From: Exiguobacterium aurantiacum | Lineage (GTDB): Bacteria > Bacillota > Bacilli > Exiguobacteriales > Exiguobacteriaceae | Length of the DNA: 64,000 nucleotides | Reading direction: 5' to 3' | NCBI RefSeq assembly: GCF_001766415.1 | Contig: NZ_MKXO01000002.1 | Span: 124,001-188,000, forward strand | Shown here: positions 34,767 through 44,083 of the stretch, in pieces | Layout: each line of letters begins with the position of its first letter | How positions within the stretch are numbered: position 1 is the first letter of the stretch | Made by a program: the position numbers and the translations under genes | The notes under the pieces: model-generated | Database searches by the model: none | Seen by the model: only the letters and a program-made list of their open reading frames with translations | What the model was told of the DNA's origin: nothing

Positions 34767-35804
34767 TTACTCGACTTTCCCGAGTGCTTCTGAGACGAGC
34801 TTCAAGTAGTCGTCGATCGTGTATTCGATCGAGAGCGGTGACGGTGTCCCGGCAGCCGCGAGTGGCGTGTTGTCTTCGATCATGACGACCGATCCGCGCT
34901 CGATAGCCGGTACTTTGCTGTAGAGCGGGTCAGCTTGAAGTGCTTTCAACGTTTCTTCGTTACCGTAAGCGACGAAGATGTCGACATCGTTCAAGATGTC
35001 AGCGTTCTCTGAGCTGAGCTCGAGGTAGAAGCTGTTCTCATCTTTAATTTGATCCGTGATGTTTTTTGGGTATTCCATGCCGAGCTCTTCGATGAAGGCG
35101 CCACGCGGGTCACCTGTCGTGTAAATATAGAATTTTGAAAGGTCATCCGGGCTGAGCGCGATGAAGGCCGCTTTCTTGCCAGCCATGCCTGGTACTTCAG
35201 CAGCTTTATCAGCGATGAGTTTCTCTGTGTCTTCGATCAACTGTTTGCCTTCTGCTTCCATGCCCATGGCGATCGAGTCGTAGAGGACCGTGTCCTGCCA
35301 TGATGAGACCCAAGGCGTTTCTTGGTAAGCAACGACCGGTGCGATTTCGCTCAACGTGTCGTAGTCTTCTTGTGTGATGCCTGAGTAGGCAGCCAAGATG
35401 ACGTCCGGCTGTGAGTCAGCGATCGCTTCGAAGTCGAGACCGTCTGTGTCTTGGTAAATGTTCGGGTTTTCTTCCCCAAGGTCTTTTAGCTTCTCAGCCG
35501 TCCATGGCAACATGCCGCTGCCGTCTTGGACACCGTAGTTCGCAGCCGAGAAACCGACTGGGACGACGTCAAGCGCGAGGGCGACGTCTTGGTTCGACCA
35601 AGCAATTGTCGCGACGCGTTCCGGTTTCTTGTCGATGACCGTCTCGCCTAACGCATGTTTAATCGTGATCGGATAGCCTTCTGCCGTTTCGGCAGACTCA
35701 TCTGTCGTGGCCGCATCTTCATTGTTCGAGCCGCATCCTGCGAGCACGAGTACGAAGGCAGACATGATGATGAACATATGTAGCATCTGTTTATAGTTTT
35801 TCAC
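34767..35804 (-). CDS. Iron-siderophore binding lipoprotein
   Basis: The 345-residue protein has a lipobox (LAGCG, Cys near residue 24) and a helical-backbone periplasmic-binding fold: ITIKHALGETVIDKKPERVAT at the N-lobe and NTPLAAAGTPSPLSIEYTIDDYL at the end. It resembles siderophore receptors of the YfiY/CeuE kind; the ligand is not predictable. A Fur box precedes the gene. Confidence 0.9.
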   Translation of the reverse strand: MKNYKQMLHMFIIMSAFVLVLAGCGSNNEDAATTDESAETAEGYPITIKHALGETVIDKKPERVATIAWSNQDVALALDVVPVGFSAANYGVQDGSGMLPWTAEKLKDLGEENPNIYQDTDGLDFEAIADSQPDVILAAYSGITQEDYDTLSEIAPVVAYQETPWVSSWQDTVLYDSIAMGMEAEGKQLIEDTEKLIADKAAEVPGMAGKKAAFIALSPDDLSKFYIYTTGDPRGAFIEELGMEYPKNITDQIKDENSFYLELSSENADILNDVDIFVAYGNEETLKALQADPLYSKVPAIERGSVVMIEDNTPLAAAGTPSPLSIEYTIDDYLKLVSEALGKVE

Positions 35805-35842
35805 GTTCTGATCCCCTTTTCTTATGACAATGCCTTTATAAC

Positions 35843-35861
35843 GATATTGATAATCATTATC
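35843..35861. promoter_or_regulatory. Fur box
   Basis: GATATTGATAATCATTATC differs from the 19-bp Fur consensus at one base. Located 39 bp upstream of the binding-protein start, it should repress the siderophore operon in iron-replete cells. Confidence 0.93.
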
Positions 35862-35910
35862 ATTTATGAGTATAGGATGAACGGCTTGACGTTGTCAACG
35901 TGAAATACGC

Positions 35911-35940
35911 AAAAAACCCATCGACTTCACGTCGACGGGT
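35911..35940 (-). terminator. Terminator overlapping the end of paiB
   Basis: ACCCGTCGAC/GTCGATGGGT on the minus strand followed by TTTTTT. The upstream stem arm includes the last codons of paiB. Confidence 0.85.
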
Positions 35941-36532
35941 CTCGGTTATCTCGCATCACATCCGCCATCGGACATCCTGCCTGCTCTAACTCCGAGACGA
36001 TGCGCGTATAATCCTCATCGTTCCGGTTCTGGCTCAGCTTGAACGCCGCCTGGATTTCATCGATATCGATACGGAAACCGACGACGCCGTGTTTTTGTCG
36101 TTGCACCGGCTCCGATAACTCTTCCCAGACGACGGCGTTCTCTCTCTCCCCTTCATGGTCACGGAGTAGCCCTGCCAGATCCATCTCGAGCTCTGTAGGT
36201 GACAAAATCGTCGCCTTCCCATACAGATGCACGGCCTGATAGTTCCACGTCGACACGTCCTCGTGGCCATACAACGACGCCGAGATATAGGCGTTCGTTC
36301 CTTGGACGATAATGAGCACGGTCTGGTCTTCAATCGACTGCCATTGCGAGTTGTTCTTGGCAATATGCGTCGTGAACCAGATGTGACCATCTTCTGCGTG
36401 AATTCGGAGCGGCACGTGTGTCGCGTGCGGCTTCTGCCCGTCATGTGTGACGACGGTGCCGAACGGATGGGCTTTCAAGAAAGCGTGGACTTCTTCAGCG
36501 TCGTTGACGGCATATAGTTTTGGAACGTACAT
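35927..36532 (-). CDS. paiB: FMN-binding PaiB-like protein
   Basis: The 201-residue protein matches the PaiB family: MYVPKLYAV at the start, FGTVVTHDGQKPHATHVPL, YISASLYGHEDVSTWNY and QKHGVVGFRIDIDEIQAAFKLSQNR. The family has a split-barrel flavin-binding fold and is linked to control of protease and sporulation genes in Bacillus. Its usual partner paiA is not adjacent. Confidence 0.92.
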   Translation of the reverse strand: MYVPKLYAVNDAEEVHAFLKAHPFGTVVTHDGQKPHATHVPLRIHAEDGHIWFTTHIAKNNSQWQSIEDQTVLIIVQGTNAYISASLYGHEDVSTWNYQAVHLYGKATILSPTELEMDLAGLLRDHEGERENAVVWEELSEPVQRQKHGVVGFRIDIDEIQAAFKLSQNRNDEDYTRIVSELEQAGCPMADVMRDNRDPST

Positions 36533-36628
36533 CGAATTCCTCCTCCATTGTTAGCTAGCTTACAAACAAAGCGGCCGATGACATGGTAGGATTGCCTCCT
36601 CGAAACAACATATAGAGGAGGAACCCCA

Positions 36629-37135
36629 GTGGCTACACTTTTCAACTTACGCGACCAAGCCCCAAACTTCAACTTACCGGACGTATCCGGTGACATGTTC
36701 TCACTCACAGACTCGATTGAACGGCACGATGGTTGGCATCTCATCATCTTCTTCCGTGGTGCCTGGTGTCCGGTCTGTGTCCAAGATTTGAAAGAACTCG
36801 AGAGCCAACAAGGCTACTTCCGCGATAAAGGCATTCGGCTCGTGACGATCTCGACCGACCGCGCCGAGGACTTGAAGCAGATGGCCGACGACAATGCGCT
36901 CAGCTTCCCTGTCCTCCGAGACGAGTCGCTCGAGACGCTGCTCGATTACGGCGTTCAGTACCATGGCGCCGACGCCCCGTACGCCGACCACGGCGAGCAC
37001 GGGGAACCGGCTTACTTCCTCATCGACGAGACTGGGCGTCTGTTGTATCAACAGATTCAGACGAGCCCGTTCGGTCGGCCGACCGCGACCGAGCTCCGGA
37101 AAATCGTCCAGTACATCACAAAGAATCTGAAATGA
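36629..37135 (+). CDS. Peroxiredoxin (AhpC/TSA family)
   Basis: The 168-residue thioredoxin-fold protein has FRGAWCPVCVQDLKEL with the peroxidatic Cys and a second Cys three residues later, then a Tyr/His-rich loop DYGVQYHGADAPYADHGEHGEPAYFLID. It likely reduces hydroperoxides. GTG start after GAGGAGG. Confidence 0.92.
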   Translation: MATLFNLRDQAPNFNLPDVSGDMFSLTDSIERHDGWHLIIFFRGAWCPVCVQDLKELESQQGYFRDKGIRLVTISTDRAEDLKQMADDNALSFPVLRDESLETLLDYGVQYHGADAPYADHGEHGEPAYFLIDETGRLLYQQIQTSPFGRPTATELRKIVQYITKNLK

Positions 37136-37166
37136 CAAAAAGACGTCCATTATGACGTCTTTTTGT
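37135..37166 (+). terminator. Intrinsic terminator
   Basis: ACAAAAAGACGTC/GACGTCTTTTTGT around CATTAT after the peroxiredoxin gene. Confidence 0.9.
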
Positions 37167-37246
37167 CTAAATTGTAAGGCCGGTTACAGAAATCAAACAC
37201 CATTCGATTTATGCTAGTTGTATAAAAATAAAGGGGAGTGAGGAAG

Positions 37247-37669
37247 ATGAAACGGTACGTGGTCAACGGTGTGATTGGCGGGGTCATCGGCGGGATCTTA
37301 TTTGGTCTACTGATGCAGATGATGGGCATGATTGGAATGATCGCCAGCATGGTCGGGAGCGAAAGTCTCGTCGTCGGTTGGATCGTCCATATGATCATCA
37401 GCATCATCTTCGGCGTCACGTACGGATTAGGTCATTTGGTCATCTCAAACGTTTGGGCGCTCGCCGTCTTGTTCGGCATCGGCATTTGGATCGTCGGGCC
37501 GCTCGTCATCATGCCGCTCATGATGGGCATGGGGACGAACCTCGTGAACGCGTTCGCACCGGATCAGCTGATGAGTCTCGTCACGCATCTGTTCTTCTCG
37601 TTCATCTTGGCCATCGTCTTCAAACTACGCACCGAAAAACAAGTCGTGCCGAAAGCAGCAACTCGTTAA
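37247..37669 (+). CDS. Small glycine/methionine-rich membrane protein
   Basis: The 140-residue protein has four hydrophobic segments, the first with a glycine-zipper-like VIGGVIGGILFGLLMQMMG stretch and many Met residues. No family is recognised. The ATG after GGGGAGTGAGGAAG is preferred to a GTG 9 bp upstream. Confidence 0.75.
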   Translation: MKRYVVNGVIGGVIGGILFGLLMQMMGMIGMIASMVGSESLVVGWIVHMIISIIFGVTYGLGHLVISNVWALAVLFGIGIWIVGPLVIMPLMMGMGTNLVNAFAPDQLMSLVTHLFFSFILAIVFKLRTEKQVVPKAATR

Positions 37670-37682
37670 TAAAGGGCAGCGT

Positions 37683-37775
37683 ATGAACAGCAATTTGCGC
37701 AAGCATCTCCATAGCGCGAACGCGAAAACGCCAGATGAAGTCACCCGGTTCCTAACCGAACACGTCACAATATGA
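37683..37775 (+). CDS. Possible 30-residue peptide gene or gene remnant
   Basis: ATG with AAAGGG 6 nt upstream opens MNSNLRKHLHSANAKTPDE, followed by VTRFLTEHVTI, and ends just before a terminator. The composition is protein-like (amphipathic), but it is short and could be the remnant of a longer gene. Confidence 0.3.
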   Translation: MNSNLRKHLHSANAKTPDEVTRFLTEHVTI

Positions 37776-37776
37776 C

Positions 37777-37804
37777 AAAAGGGAGTCACCCTACTCCCTT
37801 TTTT
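37777..37804. terminator. Bidirectional terminator
   Basis: AAAAGGGAGT/ACTCCCTTTT around CACCCT between plus-strand sequence and the minus-strand glutaredoxin-like gene. Confidence 0.88.
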
Positions 37805-37811
37805 CGCCTGT

Positions 37812-38039
37812 TCACTTTGTCAGTAGCTCGAGTTCGTCCCATAACTCGTCTCCCGTGAAGACCCTGGTCTCGTTCACGAGTGCCGGGGTGACAAGTTCGC
37901 GGTTCAAGTTGATCAATTCTTCGGCAAAGCGCTGTTCTTCGAATAGATTTTTTTCGACGAACGGGATTGCTAATTCGTCTAAGCGCAATTTGACACGGTG
38001 ACACCGTGAACAGCCGTCGATCGTATAAAGTTCGAGCAC
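37812..38039 (-). CDS. Glutaredoxin-like protein
   Basis: The 75-residue thioredoxin-fold protein has LYTIDGCSRCHRVK, a CxxC redox pair near residue 9, and a TPALVNETRVFTG cis-Pro region. The short length fits NrdH/glutaredoxin-like proteins. The electron partner is unknown. Confidence 0.85.
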   Translation of the reverse strand: MLELYTIDGCSRCHRVKLRLDELAIPFVEKNLFEEQRFAEELINLNRELVTPALVNETRVFTGDELWDELELLTK

Positions 38040-38122
38040 GAGACTCCCCCCTTTTTCCTCATTCTATCGCTTATAATCAAGAGAGACAGTAAGACAGATT
38101 ACACGAAAGCGAGGTGTGAACG

Positions 38123-38803
38123 ATGGACAAATTGACGTTACTCTCACATATCAGCCTGTTCGACGAGCTGCCGATGCAAGAGTTGAAAGTGATCGATGAG
38201 ATGAGTAAGATGCGTCCTGTCAAAAAAGGGAAAGTCATCGTCTCCCCGGACGCCCCGATCCCGGCGTTGTTCCTGTTGAAAGAAGGACAAGTCCGGCTGT
38301 ATCGGATGAATCAGCACGGCAAACAGTTCACCGTCGACATTTTGACGAGCGGCAATATCTTCGGTGAGACGGCGACGCTCTCGTTGACCGACGATGACTT
38401 GTACGCCGAGGCGATGACGGACACATATCTTTGTACGATCGGGGTCGATGAGTTCGAGCAATTTATCGAAAAGAATCCGAAGATCGCCTTGAAGCTGATC
38501 AACATTCTATCCGTGCGACTCAAGGAAGTGTATGCGCTCAGTGAAAAGATTGCTTTGACCGACGTGAAGTACCGCATCTTGTTCCTGCTCCTCAAATTGA
38601 GCGAGAAGAGCGGGGAACGCAAAAAAGACTGGCAGACGATCAACATGAAGCTGACTCACGCCGATATCGCCGCCATGGTCGGGACGACACGGGAGACGAC
38701 GAGCGTCATCATGTCTAACTTGAAGAAAGACGGGTATATCAAAAAGGGACTGCGTCTCTCAATCCACGCGGACAAGGTCCAGCAGGCGTTAGACGAAATT
38801 TAG
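38123..38803 (+). CDS. Crp/Fnr-family regulator without cluster cysteines
   Basis: The 226-residue protein has a cyclic-nucleotide-binding-like roll (about residues 20-120) and a C-terminal winged helix (AAMVGTTRETTSVIMSNLKKDGYI). It lacks the C-terminal CxxC-x4-C of the Fnr at 9.6 kb, so it must sense something else. Its recognition helix has TRETTS, close to Crp-type TRExxS, so it might read related DNA sites. Confidence 0.88.
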   Translation: MDKLTLLSHISLFDELPMQELKVIDEMSKMRPVKKGKVIVSPDAPIPALFLLKEGQVRLYRMNQHGKQFTVDILTSGNIFGETATLSLTDDDLYAEAMTDTYLCTIGVDEFEQFIEKNPKIALKLINILSVRLKEVYALSEKIALTDVKYRILFLLLKLSEKSGERKKDWQTINMKLTHADIAAMVGTTRETTSVIMSNLKKDGYIKKGLRLSIHADKVQQALDEI

Positions 38804-38814
38804 GAGGGGATTCT

Positions 38815-39477
38815 TTGATAAAAGCATTCGTATTCGATGTGTACGGGACGCTGTTCGATGTCCATTCCGTCAAGGCAGCATGTGACGAACAGTTCCCCGG
38901 GAAAGGTGACCAGATCAGCCAGACGTGGCGCACGAAACAACTTGAATATTTCTTCATCCGTCAGATTTCGGGCCGCTATGAAGACTTCTCGGTCGTCACG
39001 CGTGACGCCTTGCGTTACGCCTTAGCGGCGGCGGATGTGACCGCATCTAGCGACGTCGAGGATGCGCTCATCGCCACGTATGCGGAGCTCTCGCCATACG
39101 AGGAAGTCGAGGACGTGTTGAAGCAGCTGCGGGACACCCAGACCGTCGTCTTGTCGAACGGGACCGCTGACATGCTTGAACAATTGATCGCGAACGCGTC
39201 GTTCACCGAACTGTTCGACGAACTCGTCAGCATCGACGGCGTCAAACAGTTCAAGCCATCACCTGCCGCCTATATGAGCTGGTTCAAGACGACCGACTTG
39301 AAGCGGGACGAGGTGCTGTTCATGTCTTCGAACGGCTGGGACATCATTGGCGCCAAGAACTTCGGCTTCCAGACGGTGTGGATCAACCGTGACGGCAAGC
39401 CCTTCGAAACGATGGATGTGCGTCCAGACGCAGTCTACGACGACTTGACCGGAATTTTGGAGTGGAGAACTTCGTAA
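38815..39477 (+). CDS. Haloacid dehalogenase, type II
   Basis: The 220-residue HAD hydrolase has AFVFDVYGTLFDVHSV with the nucleophile Asp, VLSNGTADML, and MSSNGWDIIGAKNFGFQTVWINR with the C-terminal acidic motif. It resembles L-2-haloacid dehalogenases, though small phosphates are possible substrates. TTG start after AGGAGGGG, 11 bp behind the regulator gene, suggests cotranscription. Confidence 0.88.
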   Translation: MIKAFVFDVYGTLFDVHSVKAACDEQFPGKGDQISQTWRTKQLEYFFIRQISGRYEDFSVVTRDALRYALAAADVTASSDVEDALIATYAELSPYEEVEDVLKQLRDTQTVVLSNGTADMLEQLIANASFTELFDELVSIDGVKQFKPSPAAYMSWFKTTDLKRDEVLFMSSNGWDIIGAKNFGFQTVWINRDGKPFETMDVRPDAVYDDLTGILEWRTS

Positions 39478-39506
39478 CGTCTTGCTTTTGAGAAGGAGGA
39501 ATCGTG

Positions 39507-40121
39507 ATGAAGGCACTATTTTTGAACTGTTCGTTGAAAAGCGGAGACACGGTATCGCATACGGAAGGTCTGATGAAAGACATCATCCCCCACTTTGACA
39601 AACTCGGCGTCGAGTCAGAGATCGTCCGCGTCGTCGACTACGATATCGCTTTCGGGGTGACCGAGGACGAAGGGGCTGGCGACGAGTGGCCGCAACTCTT
39701 CGACAAAGTGAAAGCCGCCGACATCCTCATCATCGGGACGCCGCTTTGGCTCGGGGAGAAGAGCAGCGTCGCCACCCAAGTGATCGAACGGCTATACGGC
39801 GGGAGCGGGCTGAAAAATGAACACGGTCAAGCCATTTACTACAACAAAGTCGGCGGTGTCGTCGTGACGGGCAACGAGGACGGGGCGAAGCACGCCTGTG
39901 CCTCAATCCTGTACGGTTTGTCCCATATCAGCTTCACTATCCCGCCGAACGTCGACGCATACTGGGTCGGCGAAGCCGGTCCAGGCGACTCTTACCTCGA
40001 CGCCGGCCGCAACAACGCCTTCACGAAAAAGAACGGACGGGTTTTGGCGTATAACCTCTATCATTTCGCGAACATGTTGAAACAACATCCGATCCCGGCT
40101 GAAGGCAACATCATGCCGTGA
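39507..40121 (+). CDS. NAD(P)H-dependent flavodoxin-like oxidoreductase
   Basis: The 204-residue protein of the NADPH-dependent FMN reductase fold has LFLNCSLKSG (phosphate loop), ILIIGTPLWLGEKSSVATQVIERL and GGVVVTGNEDGAKHACASILYGLSH. It likely reduces quinones or flavins in the cytoplasm. ATG start with AGGAGG at 7-nt spacing. Confidence 0.9.
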   Translation: MKALFLNCSLKSGDTVSHTEGLMKDIIPHFDKLGVESEIVRVVDYDIAFGVTEDEGAGDEWPQLFDKVKAADILIIGTPLWLGEKSSVATQVIERLYGGSGLKNEHGQAIYYNKVGGVVVTGNEDGAKHACASILYGLSHISFTIPPNVDAYWVGEAGPGDSYLDAGRNNAFTKKNGRVLAYNLYHFANMLKQHPIPAEGNIMP

Positions 40122-40212
40122 CCGACCAAGGCGAGGAATCCACAAACGGATTGATCGTCTTTTGCCGTTGTGTGCGAAAATGAAGGTACCATCCACGAAA
40201 TGAGGCGATATT

Positions 40213-40569
40213 ATGGCACACCGCATCTACACGACGAGCTTCGCGAGCGTCTATCCGAGTTACGTCGCGAAAGCCGAACGGAAAGGCCGGACGAAAGACG
40301 AAGTCGATACGATCATCCGCTGGCTGACCGGCTATGACGAAGCCGGGCTCGAGCGGCAACTCGAAGCCGAAGTCGACTTCAACACGTTTTTCGCATCGGC
40401 CCCTGACATGAACGAGGATCGCGCTCTCATCAAAGGCGTCGTCTGCGGCGTCCGCATCGAGAACGTCGAGGAGCCGCTCATGCGCGAGATCCGTTACTTG
40501 GACAAACTCGTCGATGAACTGGCTAAGGGCAAGGCGATGGCGAAGATTTTGCGAGGGGGCGAACAGTAA
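40213..40569 (+). CDS. DUF2200-family protein
   Basis: The 118-residue protein contains [36 protein letters not shown] and [34 protein letters not shown], typical of DUF2200. Function unknown. Its stop overlaps the next start, so the two form a pair. Confidence 0.82.
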   Translation: MAHRIYTTSFASVYPSYVAKAERKGRTKDEVDTIIRWLTGYDEAGLERQLEAEVDFNTFFASAPDMNEDRALIKGVVCGVRIENVEEPLMREIRYLDKLVDELAKGKAMAKILRGGEQ

Positions 40570-40991
40570 TGGACTATACGACACTCGTCGATGACAAACG
40601 GCTCGACAGCTTTATCCGCTTGATTGACGTGATTGATGCGAACTTACCGGACGGGTTCGAGAAGACGACCGACGGGAAAGGTGTCCATTACGTCGTGCCG
40701 TTGTCGATGTACCCGCCTGGTTATCACGTGACGCCGGGCGCCCCGTTGCCGTTTTTGAGCGTCATCGCCCAGAAGAATCACGTCGCCTTGTATCATATGG
40801 GCGTCTACGCCGACGAAGACGTGTTGCGTTGGTTCGAGCAGGCGTACGCTGAACGAGTGCCGACGAAGCTCGATATGGGCAAGAGCTGCATCCGCTTCAA
40901 ACACGTGAAGCATATCCCGTACGACTTGATCGGTGAGCTCGTCGCGAAGATGACACCGGACGAGTGGGTCGCCACCTACACAGGACGCTAA
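40569..40991 (+). CDS. DUF1801-family protein
   Basis: The 140-residue protein has the YdhG-like DUF1801 pattern: FLSVIAQKNHVALYHMGVY and LDMGKSCIRFKHVKHIPYDLIGELV. Some relatives are thought to act as small-molecule or iron-binding helpers; no function can be named. It overlaps the DUF2200 stop by one base. Confidence 0.82.
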   Translation: MDYTTLVDDKRLDSFIRLIDVIDANLPDGFEKTTDGKGVHYVVPLSMYPPGYHVTPGAPLPFLSVIAQKNHVALYHMGVYADEDVLRWFEQAYAERVPTKLDMGKSCIRFKHVKHIPYDLIGELVAKMTPDEWVATYTGR

Positions 40992-40992
40992 A

Positions 40993-41026
40993 AAAGACAG
41001 GTCGATTTTTATGTCGACCTGTCTTT
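40993..41026. terminator. Bidirectional terminator
   Basis: AAAGACAGGTCGA/TCGACCTGTCTTT around TTTTTATG between the DUF1801 gene and the convergent chemoreceptor gene. Confidence 0.9.
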
Positions 41027-41032
41027 CGTTCG

Positions 41033-42742
41033 TCATACATTGAATTTTTTCGTCATTTGGCGCATCTCGTCTGCCATGTTCGACAGCTCTTGCGCCGACG
41101 CCGTGATTTCTTCCATTGACGCCATCTGTTCTTCCGTCGCCGCCGATGTGTTCTCGGTCTCGGTCGCCGTCGTCTCGGTGATACCTTGAATCTCATGCAC
41201 CGATGTCAACACTTCGGTCGCACCTGCCGCCATCTCTTCGACAGCACCAGACACTTCCTCGACTTTCTGGCTCACCTCTTCAATCGCGAGCTTAATCTCA
41301 TCGAACGCCGTCCCTGCCTGTTGGACGTTCGTCACGCTGTGCGCCATATCGTCTTCGACGACGTGCATCGTCTTGACGGCTTGTTTCGTCTCCGTCTGTG
41401 TGTCCGTGATCAGCGACGCGATCAACTTCGTCGCGACGGCCGACTCTTCGGCGAGTTTCTTCACTTCAGAGGCGACGACGGCGAACCCGCGTCCATGATC
41501 GCCGGCCCGGGCCGCTTCGATGGCCGCATTTAACGCCAGCAAGTTCGTCTGCTCGGCGATGCCTGAAATCGTTCCGGTGATCGTCCCGATCTCTTGGGAA
41601 CGGACGTCGAGTTGGCCGATGACGTGTTGGAGTGATTTGACTTTCTCATTCATCTCCTCGAGCTGTGTCTCGAGCGTCTCAATTAGTTCATTACCGGCTC
41701 CGACTTTTCGGAGTGCGCCTTCCGAGAGCTCTGTCATCTGCTGGGCGCTGCCCGAGACGTGGTGGATCCCGTTCGTCAGTTCCGTCAGTGTGCCGTTCGA
41801 TTCTTTCACCCGCGTTAATTGGCGGAGCGACCCTGACGCGATCTCTTCCATCGTCACAGCAACCATTTCCGTCGCTTTCGTCGTCTCCTCGACGTTCGAT
41901 TTCAAGTCGTCCGAAGATGTCGCGACACGTCCAGCCGTCACCGTGACGCTACCGATCAAGTCACGCAAGCTTTCTTTCATCTCATTGAACGACATCGCGA
42001 GCGAACCGATCTCGTCACGAGACGTATACGTGCTGTCGACGGTCAAGTCACCGGCTCCGGCACGGCTCATAAGTCCATTCAATTCACGGACCGGCCGCAC
42101 GATGAGACGCGTGATATAGACGCCAAGTCCGATCGAGACGAGTGCGCCGATGGCGACGAGCACCCAAAACAAGAGCACCGACTGAGCACGATTTTCTTGC
42201 ATCGCCGCACTTGCCGTCTCGGCTTCTTCGTTAATCCCGTCCATGACGACCGTCGCCGTTTCGACGAGCGCGAGGCGGATTGGGCGTAGCTCGCTGACAT
42301 ATTGACGATAGGCTGCCGTATTCTCGTTTCTGATTGCCGGTTGCAAGACGATATCAATCCGTTCCAAATACGTCGTAATCAACGTATTCAAATCTGTGAC
42401 CTGTTGTTGCATGTCAACATCTGTCGAAGCGAAGTTTTCATTAAACAACTTTAAATTCTCGACCATGCTATCTCGTCGCTCCGTAATATTTTCTTGGAGT
42501 TCCGCGTTACGACTTTCTTCGGTTGCTAACATCAACTCGAGTAAATAGCTTTCCAGGGCTCGGTTATCGGTCCGAACTTGACCGAGTGCCCGAATCGGCA
42601 ACAACCGCTCCTCATAAATTTCTTCCCCCGCGTCGGCCATCCGTCCCATCAAGACGTGGCTGAGCGTCGCGATGATGACAAGCGTCGCGATGAACGCGGT
42701 GATGAGCACCGCAAACTTTTTAGACATTTTCAAATTCTTCAT
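41033..42742 (-). CDS. Methyl-accepting chemotaxis protein
   Basis: The 569-residue receptor has a transmembrane helix near residues 10-30, a four-helix-bundle extracytoplasmic domain (30-180) with HAMP-adjacent second helix (185-210), HAMP (210-265) and a long cytoplasmic signalling hairpin. The conserved tip reads [31 protein letters not shown]. It signals to CheA/CheW, encoded elsewhere. Second ATG chosen because the first abuts the ribosome site. Confidence 0.94.
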   Translation of the reverse strand: MKNLKMSKKFAVLITAFIATLVIIATLSHVLMGRMADAGEEIYEERLLPIRALGQVRTDNRALESYLLELMLATEESRNAELQENITERRDSMVENLKLFNENFASTDVDMQQQVTDLNTLITTYLERIDIVLQPAIRNENTAAYRQYVSELRPIRLALVETATVVMDGINEEAETASAAMQENRAQSVLLFWVLVAIGALVSIGLGVYITRLIVRPVRELNGLMSRAGAGDLTVDSTYTSRDEIGSLAMSFNEMKESLRDLIGSVTVTAGRVATSSDDLKSNVEETTKATEMVAVTMEEIASGSLRQLTRVKESNGTLTELTNGIHHVSGSAQQMTELSEGALRKVGAGNELIETLETQLEEMNEKVKSLQHVIGQLDVRSQEIGTITGTISGIAEQTNLLALNAAIEAARAGDHGRGFAVVASEVKKLAEESAVATKLIASLITDTQTETKQAVKTMHVVEDDMAHSVTNVQQAGTAFDEIKLAIEEVSQKVEEVSGAVEEMAAGATEVLTSVHEIQGITETTATETENTSAATEEQMASMEEITASAQELSNMADEMRQMTKKFNV

Positions 42743-42948
42743 GACCATCCCTCCTATCTGCTTTATCGTAGGAAAGAAGGTTCACGTGAAGTGTGATCGC
42801 ACATGCGTTGACCTAAGTTTCTATTTTTCGACAGATTATACGATTCATCAGCACATTGATCGCATGTTTGTAAGCTGTCTCACCTTCATTTCAATAAAAA
42901 ATGCGATACGATGAACAAAAGAAAATCGATTCGAAAGGAATGATTCCC

Positions 42949-43596
42949 GTGCCGCGCCCGCTCAAAATCAGTCTCTTGCTCGTCGTGTTCGGGAGTATCT
43001 TCTATATCACGCATTTTCATTACGAACTCCGCCCGTCCGACATCCGCGACGTCGTCTTGTCGTTCGGTTGGTGGGGACCGGTCATCTTCTTCCTCATCTA
43101 CGCGATCGGACCGATCGTGTTCTTGCCGACGTCGGTCTTATCGCTCGGAGCCGGCCTCGCGTTCGGTGTCTGGCCGGGCGTCCTGTATATTCTGTTCGGA
43201 GCGACGGCTGCCGCCGTGACCGGCTACGTCATGGCGCGCTTGTTCGGACGCTCCGTGCTCAAGGTCGAGAACTATCCGTGGTCGGAAAAGCTGTTCACGC
43301 AGATGGAGCAGCGCGGGTTTTTATACGTGTTCGTACTCCGGCTCATCCCGCTCGTCAGCTTCGATCTTCTCAGCTACGCGGGCGGGATTGCCAAGGTTCG
43401 CTTCAGGTCATTTATTCTCGCGACCGTGCTCGGGATGATCCCCGGTACACTCGCCTATAGCTTTTTAGGGGCAAGCCTCGCTTCAGGGAGCGTGACGACG
43501 GTCTTCGTCGCCGCCCTCGTCTTCGTCAGTTTGATCGGCATCACATATTACTTCCGGGAGCCGGTGAAACGGTGGCTCGGGCTCACTTCGAACTAG
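42949..43596 (+). CDS. TVP38/TMEM64 (VTT-domain) membrane protein
   Basis: The 215-residue protein has about six hydrophobic segments and the VTT signatures FLPTSVLSLGAGLAFGVWPGVLYILFGATAAAV and LRLIPLVSFDLLSYAGGIAKVRFRSF. The family is related to DedA proteins and lipid scrambling. GTG start 9 nt after AAAGGA is preferred; an ATG in between abuts the ribosome site. Confidence 0.88.
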   Translation: MPRPLKISLLLVVFGSIFYITHFHYELRPSDIRDVVLSFGWWGPVIFFLIYAIGPIVFLPTSVLSLGAGLAFGVWPGVLYILFGATAAAVTGYVMARLFGRSVLKVENYPWSEKLFTQMEQRGFLYVFVLRLIPLVSFDLLSYAGGIAKVRFRSFILATVLGMIPGTLAYSFLGASLASGSVTTVFVAALVFVSLIGITYYFREPVKRWLGLTSN

Positions 43597-43638
43597 AGCA
43601 CGTTAGAAGACGCGACCGGTCAACTTGAGTCCCGGACC

Positions 43639-43687
43639 AACTAAAAAACAGGCCGCGAATTTTGGATTCGCGGTCTGTTTTTTAGTT
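43639..43687. terminator. Bidirectional terminator
   Basis: AACTAAAAAACAGGCCGCGAAT pairs with ATTCGCGGTCTGTTTTTTAGTT; it ends the VTT gene and the small minus-strand gene. Confidence 0.9.
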
Positions 43688-43859
43688 AACGGCTGAAGAA
43701 AGAGATTTTTGCAGTCGATCGAATGACAAGCATCGTCACAAACATGAGGATGGCCGTGACTTTGAAGCCCATATCCCCAATCACATTGAATTCATATCTT
43801 AATCCGAAAAGTAAGAGCAATCCGAGGACAACTCCCATTAAAAACATCATGTTTTTCAT
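43686..43859 (-). CDS. 57-residue membrane protein
   Basis: Two transmembrane helices (MFLMGVVLGLLLLFGLRY; VTAILMFVTMLVI) and a short basic tail. The start MKNMMF follows GGGGGAG; a longer frame has no ribosome site. No family recognised. Confidence 0.7.
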   Translation of the reverse strand: MKNMMFLMGVVLGLLLLFGLRYEFNVIGDMGFKVTAILMFVTMLVIRSTAKISFFSR

Positions 43860-44001
43860 ACAATCACTCCCCCTATGAACGAGATGATATTTACCGGTTC
43901 TTGCATATGTACGCTTTCGATTATCCATTAATTGTTAGTATACATGCTATGTCGGACGTAGGGACAAATATGTGAGGATCCATCACTAGCATTCATCAAA
44001 A

Positions 44002-44035
44002 AACGTCACGTCTTCGAAATCGAGAACGTGACGTT
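44002..44035 (-). terminator. Terminator of the QorB-like gene
   Basis: AACGTCACG/CGTGACGTT stem followed by TTTTTT on the minus strand. Confidence 0.82.
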
Positions 44036-44083
44036 GTCATTTATAATCTGGTCAGAAAGACGAAGCACCCCGTCCTGTAGTTG

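Noticed and set aside
42901-42948. Earlier ATG start for the VTT-domain protein
   Set aside because: No ribosome site upstream of it; the GTG after AAAGGA gives a normal hydrophobic N-terminus.
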